Origin: Virgibacillus subterraneus
Lineage (GTDB): Bacteria; Bacillota; Bacilli; Bacillales; Amphibacillaceae
Direction of reading: 5' to 3'
NCBI RefSeq assembly: GCF_900110695.1
Contig: NZ_FOEH01000002.1
Coordinates: 434,001 to 498,000 of the forward strand
DNA length: 64,000 bases
The position numbers and the translations under genes are program-made. Under the pieces are notes generated by a model, which was given only the letters and a program-made list of their open reading frames with translations, had not been told where the DNA came from and did no database searches. This document shows, piece after piece, positions 1 through 7,082 of this stretch; position 1 is the stretch's first letter, and each line of letters begins with the position of its first letter.

Positions 1-249
1 AATGGCATAGATATAGGGCAGAACAGGTTGTTTGGCTGGTTACGTGATAACGGTTACTTAATCCGTAAACGCAGTGAATCTTACAATCTACCGACACAAA
101 AGAGTATGGATATGGGGCTTTTTGAAATAAAGAAGCGATCAATTAATAATCCAGATGGTTCTATACGTACAACCAGAACAACAAAAGTAACCGGAAAAGG
201 GCAGATTTACTTTGTTAATAAGTTTCTGGAAGGAGCGGCTGTTCAATGA
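1..249 (+). CDS. phage antirepressor, C-terminal KilAC domain (partial)
   Basis: The reading frame is open from the left edge, so only the C-terminal 82 residues are visible. They match the KilAC/ANT domain of phage antirepressors: an NGIDIGQNRLFGWLRDNGYL-type helix, the motif RSESYNLPTQKSMDMGLFEI, and a conserved end with VTGKGQIYFVNKF. Proteins of this family usually carry an N-terminal Bro-N or AntA domain and counteract the CI-type repressor during induction. The stop overlaps the next ATG (ATGA), so the two are translationally coupled. It marks the start of the early operon; repressor and integrase must lie left of the window. Family assignment is confident, exact role is inferred. Confidence 0.85.
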   Translation, partial: NGIDIGQNRLFGWLRDNGYLIRKRSESYNLPTQKSMDMGLFEIKKRSINNPDGSIRTTRTTKVTGKGQIYFVNKFLEGAAVQ

Positions 250-515
250 TTTTCTTGGAGCAGGATTGGAAGAAAGTTGATGAAGAAAACAGGACTTTTG
301 AAACATGTGTAAATAAAGCAAATGAACGCTTTGACCGTGGTGAATATGAAGAAGCTCAGCTGTACTTAAATAATGCAACGCGAGCATTAACAGAATTGAA
401 TCGTATGATGCTATCTAAAGAACAACATGATCAAAAGTGGTTTGTAACCAAGCAGATTGAATCACAACAACATGCGGACAAGCTGTTCTGTGAATTGAGG
501 TCCAGATATGAGTGA
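246..515 (+). CDS. hypothetical phage early protein, 89 aa
   Basis: The start ATG overlaps the antirepressor stop, and AAGGAG lies upstream. The 89-residue product is hydrophilic and helical, with a heptad-like stretch around residues 25-55 (RFDRGEYEEAQLYLNNATRA). It has no signal peptide, membrane segment or recognisable motif. Its place between antirepressor and replication genes says only that it is an early gene. I do not recognise the family. Confidence 0.7.
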   Translation: MIFLEQDWKKVDEENRTFETCVNKANERFDRGEYEEAQLYLNNATRALTELNRMMLSKEQHDQKWFVTKQIESQQHADKLFCELRSRYE

Positions 516-594
516 ACGATTCCATGTAATCAAAATATATGTAGCTGCGGTTATTGGTTTTGGTTTTCTGGAATGGACATTATGCACATTTTGA
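508..594 (+). CDS. tiny single-pass membrane protein, 28 aa
   Basis: This short reading frame begins inside the end of the preceding gene (ATGAG at 508) and encodes about 28 residues with a hydrophobic core (IYVAAVIGFGFLEW). The overlap suggests coupled translation. Nothing identifies a function; it is one of several tiny hydrophobic products in this early region. It is supported only by position and hydrophobicity. Confidence 0.4.
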   Translation: MSERFHVIKIYVAAVIGFGFLEWTLCTF

Positions 595-609
595 AGGAGG
601 TGAAAGAGG

Positions 610-693
610 TTGAAAGATTACACGTTAAAGGAAAACCTATTCAGTTTAGTGGGAGCTTTAATTGTCGTATCTATCATTCTAGTAATGATATAA
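610..693 (+). CDS. tiny single-pass membrane protein, 27 aa
   Basis: A TTG start at 610 follows a strong GGAGGTGAAAGAGG ribosome binding region. The 27-residue product has a short polar N-terminus (KDYTLKEN) and a clean transmembrane helix (LFSLVGALIVVSIILVMI). This reading is preferred over a longer overlapping frame at 573-755, which has no good ribosome binding site and a random-looking composition. Function unknown. Confidence 0.5.
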   Translation: MKDYTLKENLFSLVGALIVVSIILVMI

Positions 694-816
694 AAACAGA
701 CCCATGCAGCAACATGGATCCTAAGAAAAATAAACATAGTCCTAGTTTATCTTAAATAAACGAATATGGCAATTAGCTACGGTGTAGAACCAAAATGCGA
801 AGTAAGGAGGGATGAT

Positions 817-1584
817 GTGAAACCAGAATTATTCATACCAGAAGAAATCGAACAATTAATTACAGATGGAGCTATATTCTATGTATCTCATTCTGGAGGG
901 AAAGATTCGCAGGCAATGTATTCCTTAGTTAGAAAAGTTGTGCCTGATGAACAGATAGTAGTTGTACATGCTGATTTAGGAAAAGTCGAATGGGAAGGTG
1001 TTCAACAGCACATCAAACAAAATACAGACCACCAGGTAAATGTTGTTAGAGCAAAGAAAACTTTTCTTGAAATGGTTGAGAAAAGAGAGATGTGGCCAAG
1101 CGCAGCATATAGACAATGTACCAGTGATTTAAAGCGTGGACCAATATCCAAGTTTATACGAAATGATTTAAAGAAGCGCGGGGCTATTATTGCGATTAAT
1201 TGCATGGGACTGCGAGCACAGGAATCATCTGCCAGGGCTAAGAAAAAGCCTTTTACCTATAACAAAATGCAGAGCTGCAATAACAGGGTTACCCGTCACG
1301 TATATGACTGGCTACCAATCTTTCATTTTAAAACGGATGAAGTATTTACAGCCATTCAAGAATCTGGAGAAAAACCTTTCTGGGCTTATGAGAAGAACGA
1401 AAGATTAAGCTGCGTATTTTGCATTATGGGTTGTGTAAATGATCTAAGACATGGAGCAGAACAACGTCCAGACTTATATAAGGAATACGTGGAGCTTGAG
1501 AAGAAAATCGGTCACACCATGTTCATGAATGGGAAAGAACCTATCTCTTTAGAGGAACATGTAGGGATTAAAGTTAATTCGTAG
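817..1584 (+). CDS. phosphoadenosine-phosphosulfate reductase-like (PP-loop) protein
   Basis: The 255-residue product has a PP-loop ATP-pyrophosphatase signature SHSGGKDSQA at about residue 27, as in PAPS reductases and DndC-like sulfur-transfer enzymes. Later cysteines (CTSDLKRGP, CVFCIMGC) fit the PAPS-reductase-like phage family, where they may bind a metal or Fe-S cluster. The start is taken as GTG 817 because AAGGAGG lies six bases upstream; an upstream in-frame ATG at 766 has no ribosome binding site. No dnd genes or cysteine-biosynthesis neighbours are present, so it is an orphan. It could modify nucleic acid or bases in phage DNA, but the substrate is unknown. Confidence 0.8.
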   Translation: MKPELFIPEEIEQLITDGAIFYVSHSGGKDSQAMYSLVRKVVPDEQIVVVHADLGKVEWEGVQQHIKQNTDHQVNVVRAKKTFLEMVEKREMWPSAAYRQCTSDLKRGPISKFIRNDLKKRGAIIAINCMGLRAQESSARAKKKPFTYNKMQSCNNRVTRHVYDWLPIFHFKTDEVFTAIQESGEKPFWAYEKNERLSCVFCIMGCVNDLRHGAEQRPDLYKEYVELEKKIGHTMFMNGKEPISLEEHVGIKVNS

Positions 1585-1617
1585 TTCGACCATATACCGT
1601 CATAAGGAGCGATTCAA

Positions 1618-1731
1618 ATGACGTATCTCATGTGTAGAATCTGTGGCATCTATGCCGATGATGGTGGTTTCCTAAAGAATCACTTCATTTGTCATACATG
1701 CCTGGATCAACAGGATAAACCAAAACAATGA
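1618..1731 (+). CDS. small zinc-ribbon-like protein, 37 aa
   Basis: The ATG at 1618 follows AAGGAGCGATTCAA. The 37-residue product carries two metal-binding pairs, CRIC near residue 6 and CHTC near residue 25, spaced like a zinc knuckle. Such miniature zinc proteins are common in phage early operons. Its stop overlaps the next ATG. Function is unknown. Confidence 0.5.
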   Translation: MTYLMCRICGIYADDGGFLKNHFICHTCLDQQDKPKQ

Positions 1732-1904
1732 TGAATAAACATAATGTCCTGTTGCCTAAATGGATTTTTGAAAAATCCAACAACGAAAAAGAGGTACAAG
1801 CTCTTGTATTAGATTATATGCAGCGGTATCCAGAATATAACCTAATTTCTATAAATAATGGTTTTGCCATATGTGAAAGTATTCAGCAAAAGCGAGGTGA
1901 ATGA
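1728..1904 (+). CDS. hypothetical phage protein, 58 aa
   Basis: The gene starts at tandem ATGs (1728 and 1731) overlapping the previous stop, and ends just upstream of the DnaD-like gene. The product is basic to neutral and soluble, with a LPKWIFEKSNNEKEV segment and an amphipathic helix. Its 3' end contains the GAGGTGA that serves as ribosome binding site for the next gene. I do not recognise a family. Confidence 0.45.
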   Translation: MMNKHNVLLPKWIFEKSNNEKEVQALVLDYMQRYPEYNLISINNGFAICESIQQKRGE

Positions 1905-1905
1905 A

Positions 1906-2850
1906 ATGGCTAAATTCAGAATGGTACACACGGAATTTTGGGACGACCCTAAAGTGGTTGAAGAAATGTCTCCAGAGGATAAATACTTTTTCCTTTACCT
2001 TCTGACAAACTCAAATACTACTCAAATAGGTATCTATCAGATTACTAAAAAGCAAATGGCATTTGATACTGGTTATTCCATCGACACGATAAATTCATTA
2101 CTTGATCGGTTTATCAGACATCACAAAATCATTGCTTACAATCCAGATACAAGAGAAGTTGCTATCAAAAATTGGGGGAAATACAACCTGAATCGTGGAG
2201 GTAAACCAGTAATTGATTGTGTAACTGCAGAATTGAAGGGTGTAAAGGATAAATCGTTGATACCTATTGTTGGTGAACGTATTGAAAAGCTTAACATCAA
2301 GGTTTTATACGATACGTACCACGACTCGACCACGACAAGGGGACAAGAAAAAGAAGAAGAAGAAGAAAAAGAAGAAGAAAAAGAAGAACAACAAGAAGAA
2401 GAAAAAGAGGAAAAAAATCCCTCAACTTCTTCAACTGATGCCATTGTATTTTATCAAAATAATTTAGGAACAATTCAACCATATATCTCAGAGGAAATAA
2501 TTATGTGGATAAATGACCTGGGCGACGATATGGTCATTGAAGCATTAAGAAGGTCACTCGATAGAAACAAACCTAGTTGGGGTTATGCGAAAAGCATCCT
2601 ACAATCCTGGCACCGTAAAAACATTAAAACCTTAGAACAAGCAAAAGCGGAAGAGGTTGAGTTCCAGAATCAGCAATCTAGCAAACGTGGTTTTTATCAA
2701 AGTAAGTCACAAGAGATTGTTCCGGATTGGTTTAAAGAGCGAAAACAGAATAAAAACAACACACCAAAACAAAAAGTTGACCCTAATGAGTGGGAAGAGA
2801 CAAAACGATTGTTAAAAGAACATTCTCGTAAAGCTGGTGGTAATGGATGA
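1906..2850 (+). CDS. DnaD-domain phage replication protein (replisome organizer)
   Basis: The start is ATG 1906, after GAGGTGAATGA; an upstream in-frame ATG at 1858 would overlap the preceding gene. Residues 1-110 form a winged-helix-type N-terminal domain (MVHTEFWDDPKVVEEMSPED), as in phage replisome organizers. A low-complexity Lys/Glu tract spans roughly residues 146-170. Residues 182-255 match the DnaD/DnaB_2 C-terminal domain (YAKSILQSWHRKNIKT). Such proteins bind the phage origin and help load the helicase. No separate DnaC-like loader is seen, so host factors may finish loading. The purine-only DNA of the linker (2341-2417) is notable. Confidence 0.85.
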   Translation: MAKFRMVHTEFWDDPKVVEEMSPEDKYFFLYLLTNSNTTQIGIYQITKKQMAFDTGYSIDTINSLLDRFIRHHKIIAYNPDTREVAIKNWGKYNLNRGGKPVIDCVTAELKGVKDKSLIPIVGERIEKLNIKVLYDTYHDSTTTRGQEKEEEEEKEEEKEEQQEEEKEEKNPSTSSTDAIVFYQNNLGTIQPYISEEIIMWINDLGDDMVIEALRRSLDRNKPSWGYAKSILQSWHRKNIKTLEQAKAEEVEFQNQQSSKRGFYQSKSQEIVPDWFKERKQNKNNTPKQKVDPNEWEETKRLLKEHSRKAGGNG

Positions 2851-3143
2851 ACACATTATCAAGCAGAGATTCCATTTTAAAGCAGGATAAAAGCCAAGTG
2901 CTATTTGATGATAAACCAATTGATTTTGGTTTTCCTGAATGGCAGCTGCAAGAAATATTAAGGTTATGGCATCAAGGTAAAAGCGTTAACTATATATCAA
3001 AATGGACAAAGCGAAATCCACATGAGGTATTTCTAGCACTCTATGAAGCTTGGATGGATAGAAAGATTGATGATATTGAGAAGGCATTTTCAAGTGGAGC
3101 GAAATTGATGATTCCGCCTGGGAAAGGAAAGGTGAAGAAATGA
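2847..3143 (+). CDS. hypothetical phage protein, 98 aa
   Basis: The gene overlaps the stop of the replication gene (ATGA). The soluble 98-residue product has a central helix-turn-helix-like stretch (EILRLWHQGKSVNYISKWT followed by NPHEVFLALYEA), which resembles a small DNA-binding fold. It ends in a Lys-rich tail. It sits where helicase loaders or DNA-binding accessory proteins are often encoded, but this is only context. Confidence 0.6.
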   Translation: MNTLSSRDSILKQDKSQVLFDDKPIDFGFPEWQLQEILRLWHQGKSVNYISKWTKRNPHEVFLALYEAWMDRKIDDIEKAFSSGAKLMIPPGKGKVKK

Positions 3144-3892
3144 TATACCTTTATGATCCTAGGACAAATGTTTATACGAAAACAACTTATGAGGACTTAA
3201 AAGGGATAACTGGACAGCCATATAACAGCTTAGTTTCTATGAAATCAAGAAAAATGAAATTAAGTTTGATTAACTGCTACATCATGGATGACAATACAAC
3301 GGTTCAACAAAGAAGAGAATGGTATACCAAGGAAAAATTTGATGATGAATACTGGTTAACCATTAAAGGTTCAAATAATCAATATTTATTATCCAATTAT
3401 GGACGTGTCAAACGTCAATCCAAACAACATCAGAGACTCATACTTCCATTCAGGCGAAAAGATAAAGGCGTTTTATTTGTGAAGGTAAGATACAACGACA
3501 AGTATGGCGAATACCAAGTATCACGATTAGTAGCGGATCACTTTATAGGTGATTTGGAACCAGGAAAAGTTGTTTACCACAAAAACCGAATTAGAACAGA
3601 TGATCATGTTGCTAATTTGAAATATATTACCAGGTCTGAACTAGGTAAAATTGTTGGTTATTCATCAAGGAGTATAGCTATTGTGCAGCTGGACCCCGAA
3701 ACGAATGAATTATTGGGTGAATACAGATCCATTCGTGAAGCGGGTAGAAAATGTTATTTATCTCATGAGGCTATTAGGCATAATCTAATGAGAAAAAGTG
3801 AAGTGAGCGGAGGTTATGTATTCATGTATGCAGACGATTACGAAAGAGCTGTTGAAGTAGATATCAGTAATTCAGAAAATGAGTGGTTCTGA
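3140..3892 (+). CDS. NUMOD4/HNH-type endonuclease-like protein
   Basis: The 250-residue product has a NUMOD4-type segment at about residues 67-90 (DEYWLTIKGSNNQYLLSNYG). An HNH-like core follows (VSRLVADHFIGDL, VVYHKNRIRTDDHVANLKYI), and a NUMOD1-like DNA-recognition segment lies near residues 190-230 (EYRSIREAGRKC). This is the layout of phage free-standing homing endonucleases. The usual NHxDGN of the HNH core reads YHKNRI, so nicking activity may be altered. It may also be a mobile intruder, since it lies between replication genes and overlaps its neighbours by a few bases. Family is fairly sure; activity is not. Confidence 0.75.
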   Translation: MIYLYDPRTNVYTKTTYEDLKGITGQPYNSLVSMKSRKMKLSLINCYIMDDNTTVQQRREWYTKEKFDDEYWLTIKGSNNQYLLSNYGRVKRQSKQHQRLILPFRRKDKGVLFVKVRYNDKYGEYQVSRLVADHFIGDLEPGKVVYHKNRIRTDDHVANLKYITRSELGKIVGYSSRSIAIVQLDPETNELLGEYRSIREAGRKCYLSHEAIRHNLMRKSEVSGGYVFMYADDYERAVEVDISNSENEWF

Positions 3893-3918
3893 TGGGTTTT
3901 ATGAATCGAGGTGATTCG

Positions 3919-4173
3919 ATGAAAGATAACTACACCAATCTAGCAGAATACCAGCTATTGCGAATATCAAAACGTTCAAATGTTCATAACGAAGAGCTTA
4001 ACCGAGTTTGGTATTCACGGCATGGAATGAACTTCCCGTATGACTTGAAAAAAGGTCAGATAATCAATCGATTAACAGATGCAGCTGTAGAGGATGATGA
4101 ATGCGACAGAATGATATTAAAGCAGGCCGAGAGATTACGAGAAATTAGGAGGATTAGACGTGAATCTAACTAA
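3919..4173 (+). CDS. hypothetical phage protein, 84 aa
   Basis: The start is placed at ATG 3919, after CGAGGTGATTCG, rather than at an upstream in-frame codon inside the preceding gene. The product is charged and helical, with an Arg-rich C-terminus (ERLREIRRIRRESN). It overlaps the start of the dUTPase gene by 14 bases, so the two are coupled. No family recognised. Confidence 0.6.
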   Translation: MKDNYTNLAEYQLLRISKRSNVHNEELNRVWYSRHGMNFPYDLKKGQIINRLTDAAVEDDECDRMILKQAERLREIRRIRRESN

Positions 4174-4777
4174 ATTATTCGACATACAAAAGGTATTGGA
4201 TAACCGAATTATTGAGGAACACAAATTACAAGGACAAGAATTGCTAGATAAAAAGATTCTAGCTTTACAGGTTGAGTTAGGTGAGCTGGCAAATGAATGG
4301 CGTGGGTTTAAGTTTTGGAAGGTTAACAAGGAACCTAGAGACAAAAACATTGAATGTCATGCTTGTAATGGAAATGGTGGATTCGATCATGAAGAATATT
4401 ATGACCCTTGTATTTATTGTGATGCCACGGGAATACAAGAGAAAAACCCACTCCTAGAAGAATACGTGGACGGAATTCATTTTCTACTAAGCATTGGACT
4501 GGAACTAAATTACGATTACACACCAATGCCGAGTTTTTTCCCGAACAATCTAGTTACTTTGTTTACTGAGGTTAATTTCAAGGCAGCGGAACTTTACTGC
4601 TTAATCTACGCAAATAGATTCAAGAAAAATGACAAAGTTGTATTAGATAGCTACCAGGACTTGTTTGACGAATATTTAATAATTGGGCAGATTTTAGGTT
4701 TTACTGAAGAACAGGTTTTAAATGCATACCTGGACAAGAACAAAATCAATCATGAGAGACAAGACAATGCCTACTAG
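4160..4777 (+). CDS. dimeric (all-alpha) dUTPase with a zinc-finger-like insert
   Basis: A GTG start follows AGGAGGA. The 205-residue protein matches the all-alpha dimeric dUTPase/MazG-related family. The metal-binding helices are ALQVELGELANEWRGFKFW at about residue 35 and EEYVDGIHFLLSIG at about residue 99. It would hydrolyse dUTP to dUMP and keep uracil out of phage DNA. Between these helices is a cysteine-rich insert (CHACNGNGG and CIYCDATG), a CxxCxGxG pair like the DnaJ zinc centre. The insert extends the protein beyond a minimal family member. Family is confident; the insert's role is inferred as structural or DNA/protein binding. Confidence 0.85.
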   Translation: MNLTKLFDIQKVLDNRIIEEHKLQGQELLDKKILALQVELGELANEWRGFKFWKVNKEPRDKNIECHACNGNGGFDHEEYYDPCIYCDATGIQEKNPLLEEYVDGIHFLLSIGLELNYDYTPMPSFFPNNLVTLFTEVNFKAAELYCLIYANRFKKNDKVVLDSYQDLFDEYLIIGQILGFTEEQVLNAYLDKNKINHERQDNAY

Positions 4778-4979
4778 CAGATTACGTAATAAAACCATAC
4801 ACGGATTGCTTAAATTATGCAGGGATAAAGAAGCAGAAGGTTATGTTTGCGTAAAACCTATCCAGAAAAAGCAACAATACTTCAAGCAATTCAATCAGCG
4901 TAGGGGCAGGTTGAATTACCAAAGTACAGAAGAAGAATCATACTATGAAGCTATCTACAGAAAGGAGCGGCTGGATTGA
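4752..4979 (+). CDS. hypothetical phage protein, about 75 aa
   Basis: The frame overlaps the dUTPase end. The start is uncertain: ATG 4752 or ATG 4767, neither with a strong ribosome binding site. The product is basic (RLRNKTIHGLLKLCRDKEAEG) and ends with AAAGGAGCGG, the ribosome binding site of the next gene. It overlaps the rusA start by four bases. No family recognised. Confidence 0.5.
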   Translation: MRDKTMPTSRLRNKTIHGLLKLCRDKEAEGYVCVKPIQKKQQYFKQFNQRRGRLNYQSTEEESYYEAIYRKERLD

Positions 4980-5407
4980 ATGAATTTACGATTCCAGGAG
5001 AACCAAAAGCACAAGGTCGTCCAAGAGCAGGAAAGACATATCAAGGAAAACCAGTCTTGTATGATCCAGCTGAATCCAGATACTACAAAAACTATGTATC
5101 TATTGTTGCTAAACAACATGCTCCCAAGATTCCACTAGAAGGACCATAGAACGTCCTAATTAAAGTATATAGGCCTATCCCAAAAAGTATGACAAAAAAA
5201 TTAAGACAAGCATCTATGGCAGGACTACATAGACCAATCACCAAGCCTGACAACAGCAATTATGCCAAAGGGATAGAAGATGCATTGAATAACGTTATAT
5301 ACAACGATGATAGTCAGATAGTGGATCTAGTTATCCGTAAATTTTATAGCGATAAGCCACGGGTTGAAATACGGATTGAGGAAGTAGGTGAGCCGGATGG
5401 AAAGTAA
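4976..5407 (+). pseudogene. rusA: RusA-type Holliday junction resolvase, amber-interrupted
   Basis: Read through, the frame from TTG 4976 (after AAGGAGCGGCTGGA) encodes a RusA-family resolvase: an N-terminal FTIPGEPKAQGRPRAGK strand region, VYRPIPKSM, and the core DALNNVIYNDDSQIVDL. A TAG codon at 5147-5149 interrupts it after about 57 residues. In addition, the catalytic DxD of the family reads DNS (KPDNSNYAK), losing the second aspartate, while the later Asp pair (DDSQ) remains. Two independent lesions argue for a decayed gene. The 5' half could still give a 57-residue fragment, and a downstream start at 5189 could give a 72-residue fragment. Confidence 0.8.
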
Positions 5408-5552
5408 TAAAAAGATATATGTTGAATCGAACACTGAACGCTATGTGAAAAGGTCAAAGCCATGTTCTGAATGTAAAGATAAACCAGCACGTCATTGGAG
5501 CAAAGAACTATGTGAGGATTGCTTTGGTGAAATGTTGAGGGAGAAAGCTTAA
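5397..5552 (+). CDS. small zinc-ribbon-like protein, 51 aa
   Basis: The ATG at 5397 overlaps the end of the rusA frame. The product contains CSEC near residue 23 and CEDC near residue 39, a spacing typical of a treble-clef or zinc-ribbon mini-protein. The termini are charged. Phage operons often carry such proteins beside rusA. Function unknown. Confidence 0.5.
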   Translation: MESNKKIYVESNTERYVKRSKPCSECKDKPARHWSKELCEDCFGEMLREKA

Positions 5553-5588
5553 CTGGAACGAAGATGCAAAGTAAAGGAGATGAAAAAA

Positions 5589-5900
5589 ATGAAGGTGTTT
5601 AAGATGAATGATTTTGACTGGGTATGTGCTGAATCAGAGGAACAGGCCAAACAATGGTATCACCAAGAAACAGGGGTGGACATGAAAGATATTGACGAAG
5701 ATTTTGAACAGTGGGGAGAAGTTAGTTTGGCTGACAAAATGTATATTCCAATCGATGACCTACCTGAAGAAGAAAAGATGAGTACCCAATTAGATATGAA
5801 AAATTTCTATGGTGAATTGTGTGCAGCAAAAACATTTGATTGGGTAATTAAACACGAAAATATAACCAAACCATGCGTCATTTCTTCAACAGAAATATAA
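5589..5900 (+). CDS. hypothetical acidic phage protein, 103 aa
   Basis: The start is placed at ATG 5589 because AAGGAG ends nine bases upstream; the in-frame ATG at 5580 directly abuts that site. The product is acidic, with a motif FDWVCAESEEQAKQWY near the start and a later FDWVIKHENI. The first part resembles small phage proteins with an ESxEEAxxWY motif, but I cannot name the family. It stands alone between short gaps. Confidence 0.6.
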   Translation: MKVFKMNDFDWVCAESEEQAKQWYHQETGVDMKDIDEDFEQWGEVSLADKMYIPIDDLPEEEKMSTQLDMKNFYGELCAAKTFDWVIKHENITKPCVISSTEI

Positions 5901-5934
5901 TGTCGCATTCCGACCAAACAGGAGGTAAGTATTT

Positions 5935-6105
5935 ATGAAAAAGGCAATACAATTATTATGTTCAGGATTTGCGCTATTTGTTTTATTTGCAGCATTAACA
6001 GTTGGTTTTACTGAGTTAACACACTTCAACGTAACTTTTGCAGGGTTAACAATATTAACAGCAGTATTTTCAGTCTATATAGCCTATGGAGTCTTGTACA
6101 AATAA
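5935..6105 (+). CDS. small two-helix membrane protein, 56 aa
   Basis: A strong AGGAGGTAAG site precedes the ATG at 5935. The 56-residue product has two hydrophobic helices: LLCSGFALFVLFAALTVGF near residues 7-25 and LTILTAVFSVYIAYGVLY near residues 38-55. A short turn joins them. The tail of the gene carries AAGGAGG for the next gene. Function unknown; it is one of the small membrane proteins typical of early phage operons. Confidence 0.55.
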   Translation: MKKAIQLLCSGFALFVLFAALTVGFTELTHFNVTFAGLTILTAVFSVYIAYGVLYK

Positions 6106-6120
6106 GGAGGTGTGCAGCTG

Positions 6121-6663
6121 ATGAATGTTGTGCAACCGATTAAAGATAGAGAAGTAATTGAAGAAATAAAGCGCACTTTAAAATCACGCAATGAACGTAA
6201 TCACTTGCTGTTCTTAATGGGCATCAATACCGGTCTAAGGGTATCAGACATCCTAAAGATTAAAGTCGGTGATGTAGAAGGCTGGTACGTCAATTTGAGA
6301 GAGCAAAAGACAAGGAAGTTTAAACGGATCCATTTAAACAGTGAATTGAAAAAAGAGATTGCTGCATTCACCAAAGGTAAACACAATCATGAATATCTGT
6401 TTAAGAGTCGCCAAGGTGTTAATAAACCTATTACCAGGGGAATGGCTTATGTCATTCTCCGGGAAGTAGCAGACGAATTTAAAATTGAATGTATTGGTAC
6501 CCATTCATTACGTAAGACATTTGGCTACTGGTTCTATAAGCGAACAAAGGATATTGCTTCCTTACAGAAGATATTCAACCACACAAGCCAATTAGAGACA
6601 CTCAGGTACATTGGGATTGAACAAGAGAACATTGATCACATGATGCATAACTTTAAGATTTGA
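6121..6663 (+). CDS. tyrosine recombinase, catalytic domain only
   Basis: The 180-residue protein is essentially one phage-integrase catalytic domain. It shows the first Arg (TGLRVSDIL), the HxLR box (HSLRKTFGY), a His in FNHTS, and the nucleophile Tyr in LRYIG. It lacks the N-terminal core-binding domain of full integrases. ATG 6121 is chosen because AAGGAGG lies ten bases upstream. Its mid-genome position, before the late regulator, suggests it is not the lysogeny integrase, which should lie left of the window. It may resolve multimers or act at the late-gene switch; this is inference. Confidence 0.85.
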   Translation: MNVVQPIKDREVIEEIKRTLKSRNERNHLLFLMGINTGLRVSDILKIKVGDVEGWYVNLREQKTRKFKRIHLNSELKKEIAAFTKGKHNHEYLFKSRQGVNKPITRGMAYVILREVADEFKIECIGTHSLRKTFGYWFYKRTKDIASLQKIFNHTSQLETLRYIGIEQENIDHMMHNFKI

Positions 6664-6695
6664 TTGAACCAAATTGCGAAGGAGCTAACGTATCT

Positions 6696-6881
6696 ATGTT
6701 TATTTTAAAATTTAGTAATCAAGACTGTTGGATTGCACCTTGGGAAGGAGATCCTGGAAGAACTCTTGTTAGGGAAAGTGCTAAAGTATTTAAGTCAGAA
6801 GCACTGGCTCAAAAGTTTGCTAACAAGATAATAAAAGAAAATAGTTTCAGGAAATTTTCCTTAGTTGTTGAGCCTAAATAA
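6696..6881 (+). CDS. hypothetical phage protein, 61 aa
   Basis: ATG 6696 follows AAGGAGC at a slightly long spacing; an in-frame TTG at 6660 overlapping the recombinase stop is the alternative. The product has a compact alpha/beta look (CWIAPWEGDPGRTLV, then an Ala/Lys-rich helix and a final strand). I do not recognise it. About 200 bases without a supported gene follow. Confidence 0.55.
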   Translation: MFILKFSNQDCWIAPWEGDPGRTLVRESAKVFKSEALAQKFANKIIKENSFRKFSLVVEPK

Positions 6882-7082
6882 ATGCACAGTTCGACCAAAT
6901 AAACAACCTTATTCCTATGAGTTATTCAAAAATAGGTGATGTTTAACTCTTTATCAGACAATTAACAGAAACCCTGCTATTACAGGTATTCAGCTTACTC
7001 CATGAATTTAACACAATCTAGTCTTTAGAGAACTCAATAGGGTAAATGCAGGTGCAGCATATATTCAGGAGGTGGATATTTA

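Noticed and set aside
573-755. 60-aa reading frame in the early region
   Set aside because: It lacks a ribosome binding site, and the overlapping TTG frame at 610-693 has a strong one and a clean membrane helix.
2136-2467. Ser/Phe-rich and poly-Lys frames across 2136-2467
   Set aside because: They are other-frame readings of the purine-only GAAGAA tract in the DnaD-like gene.
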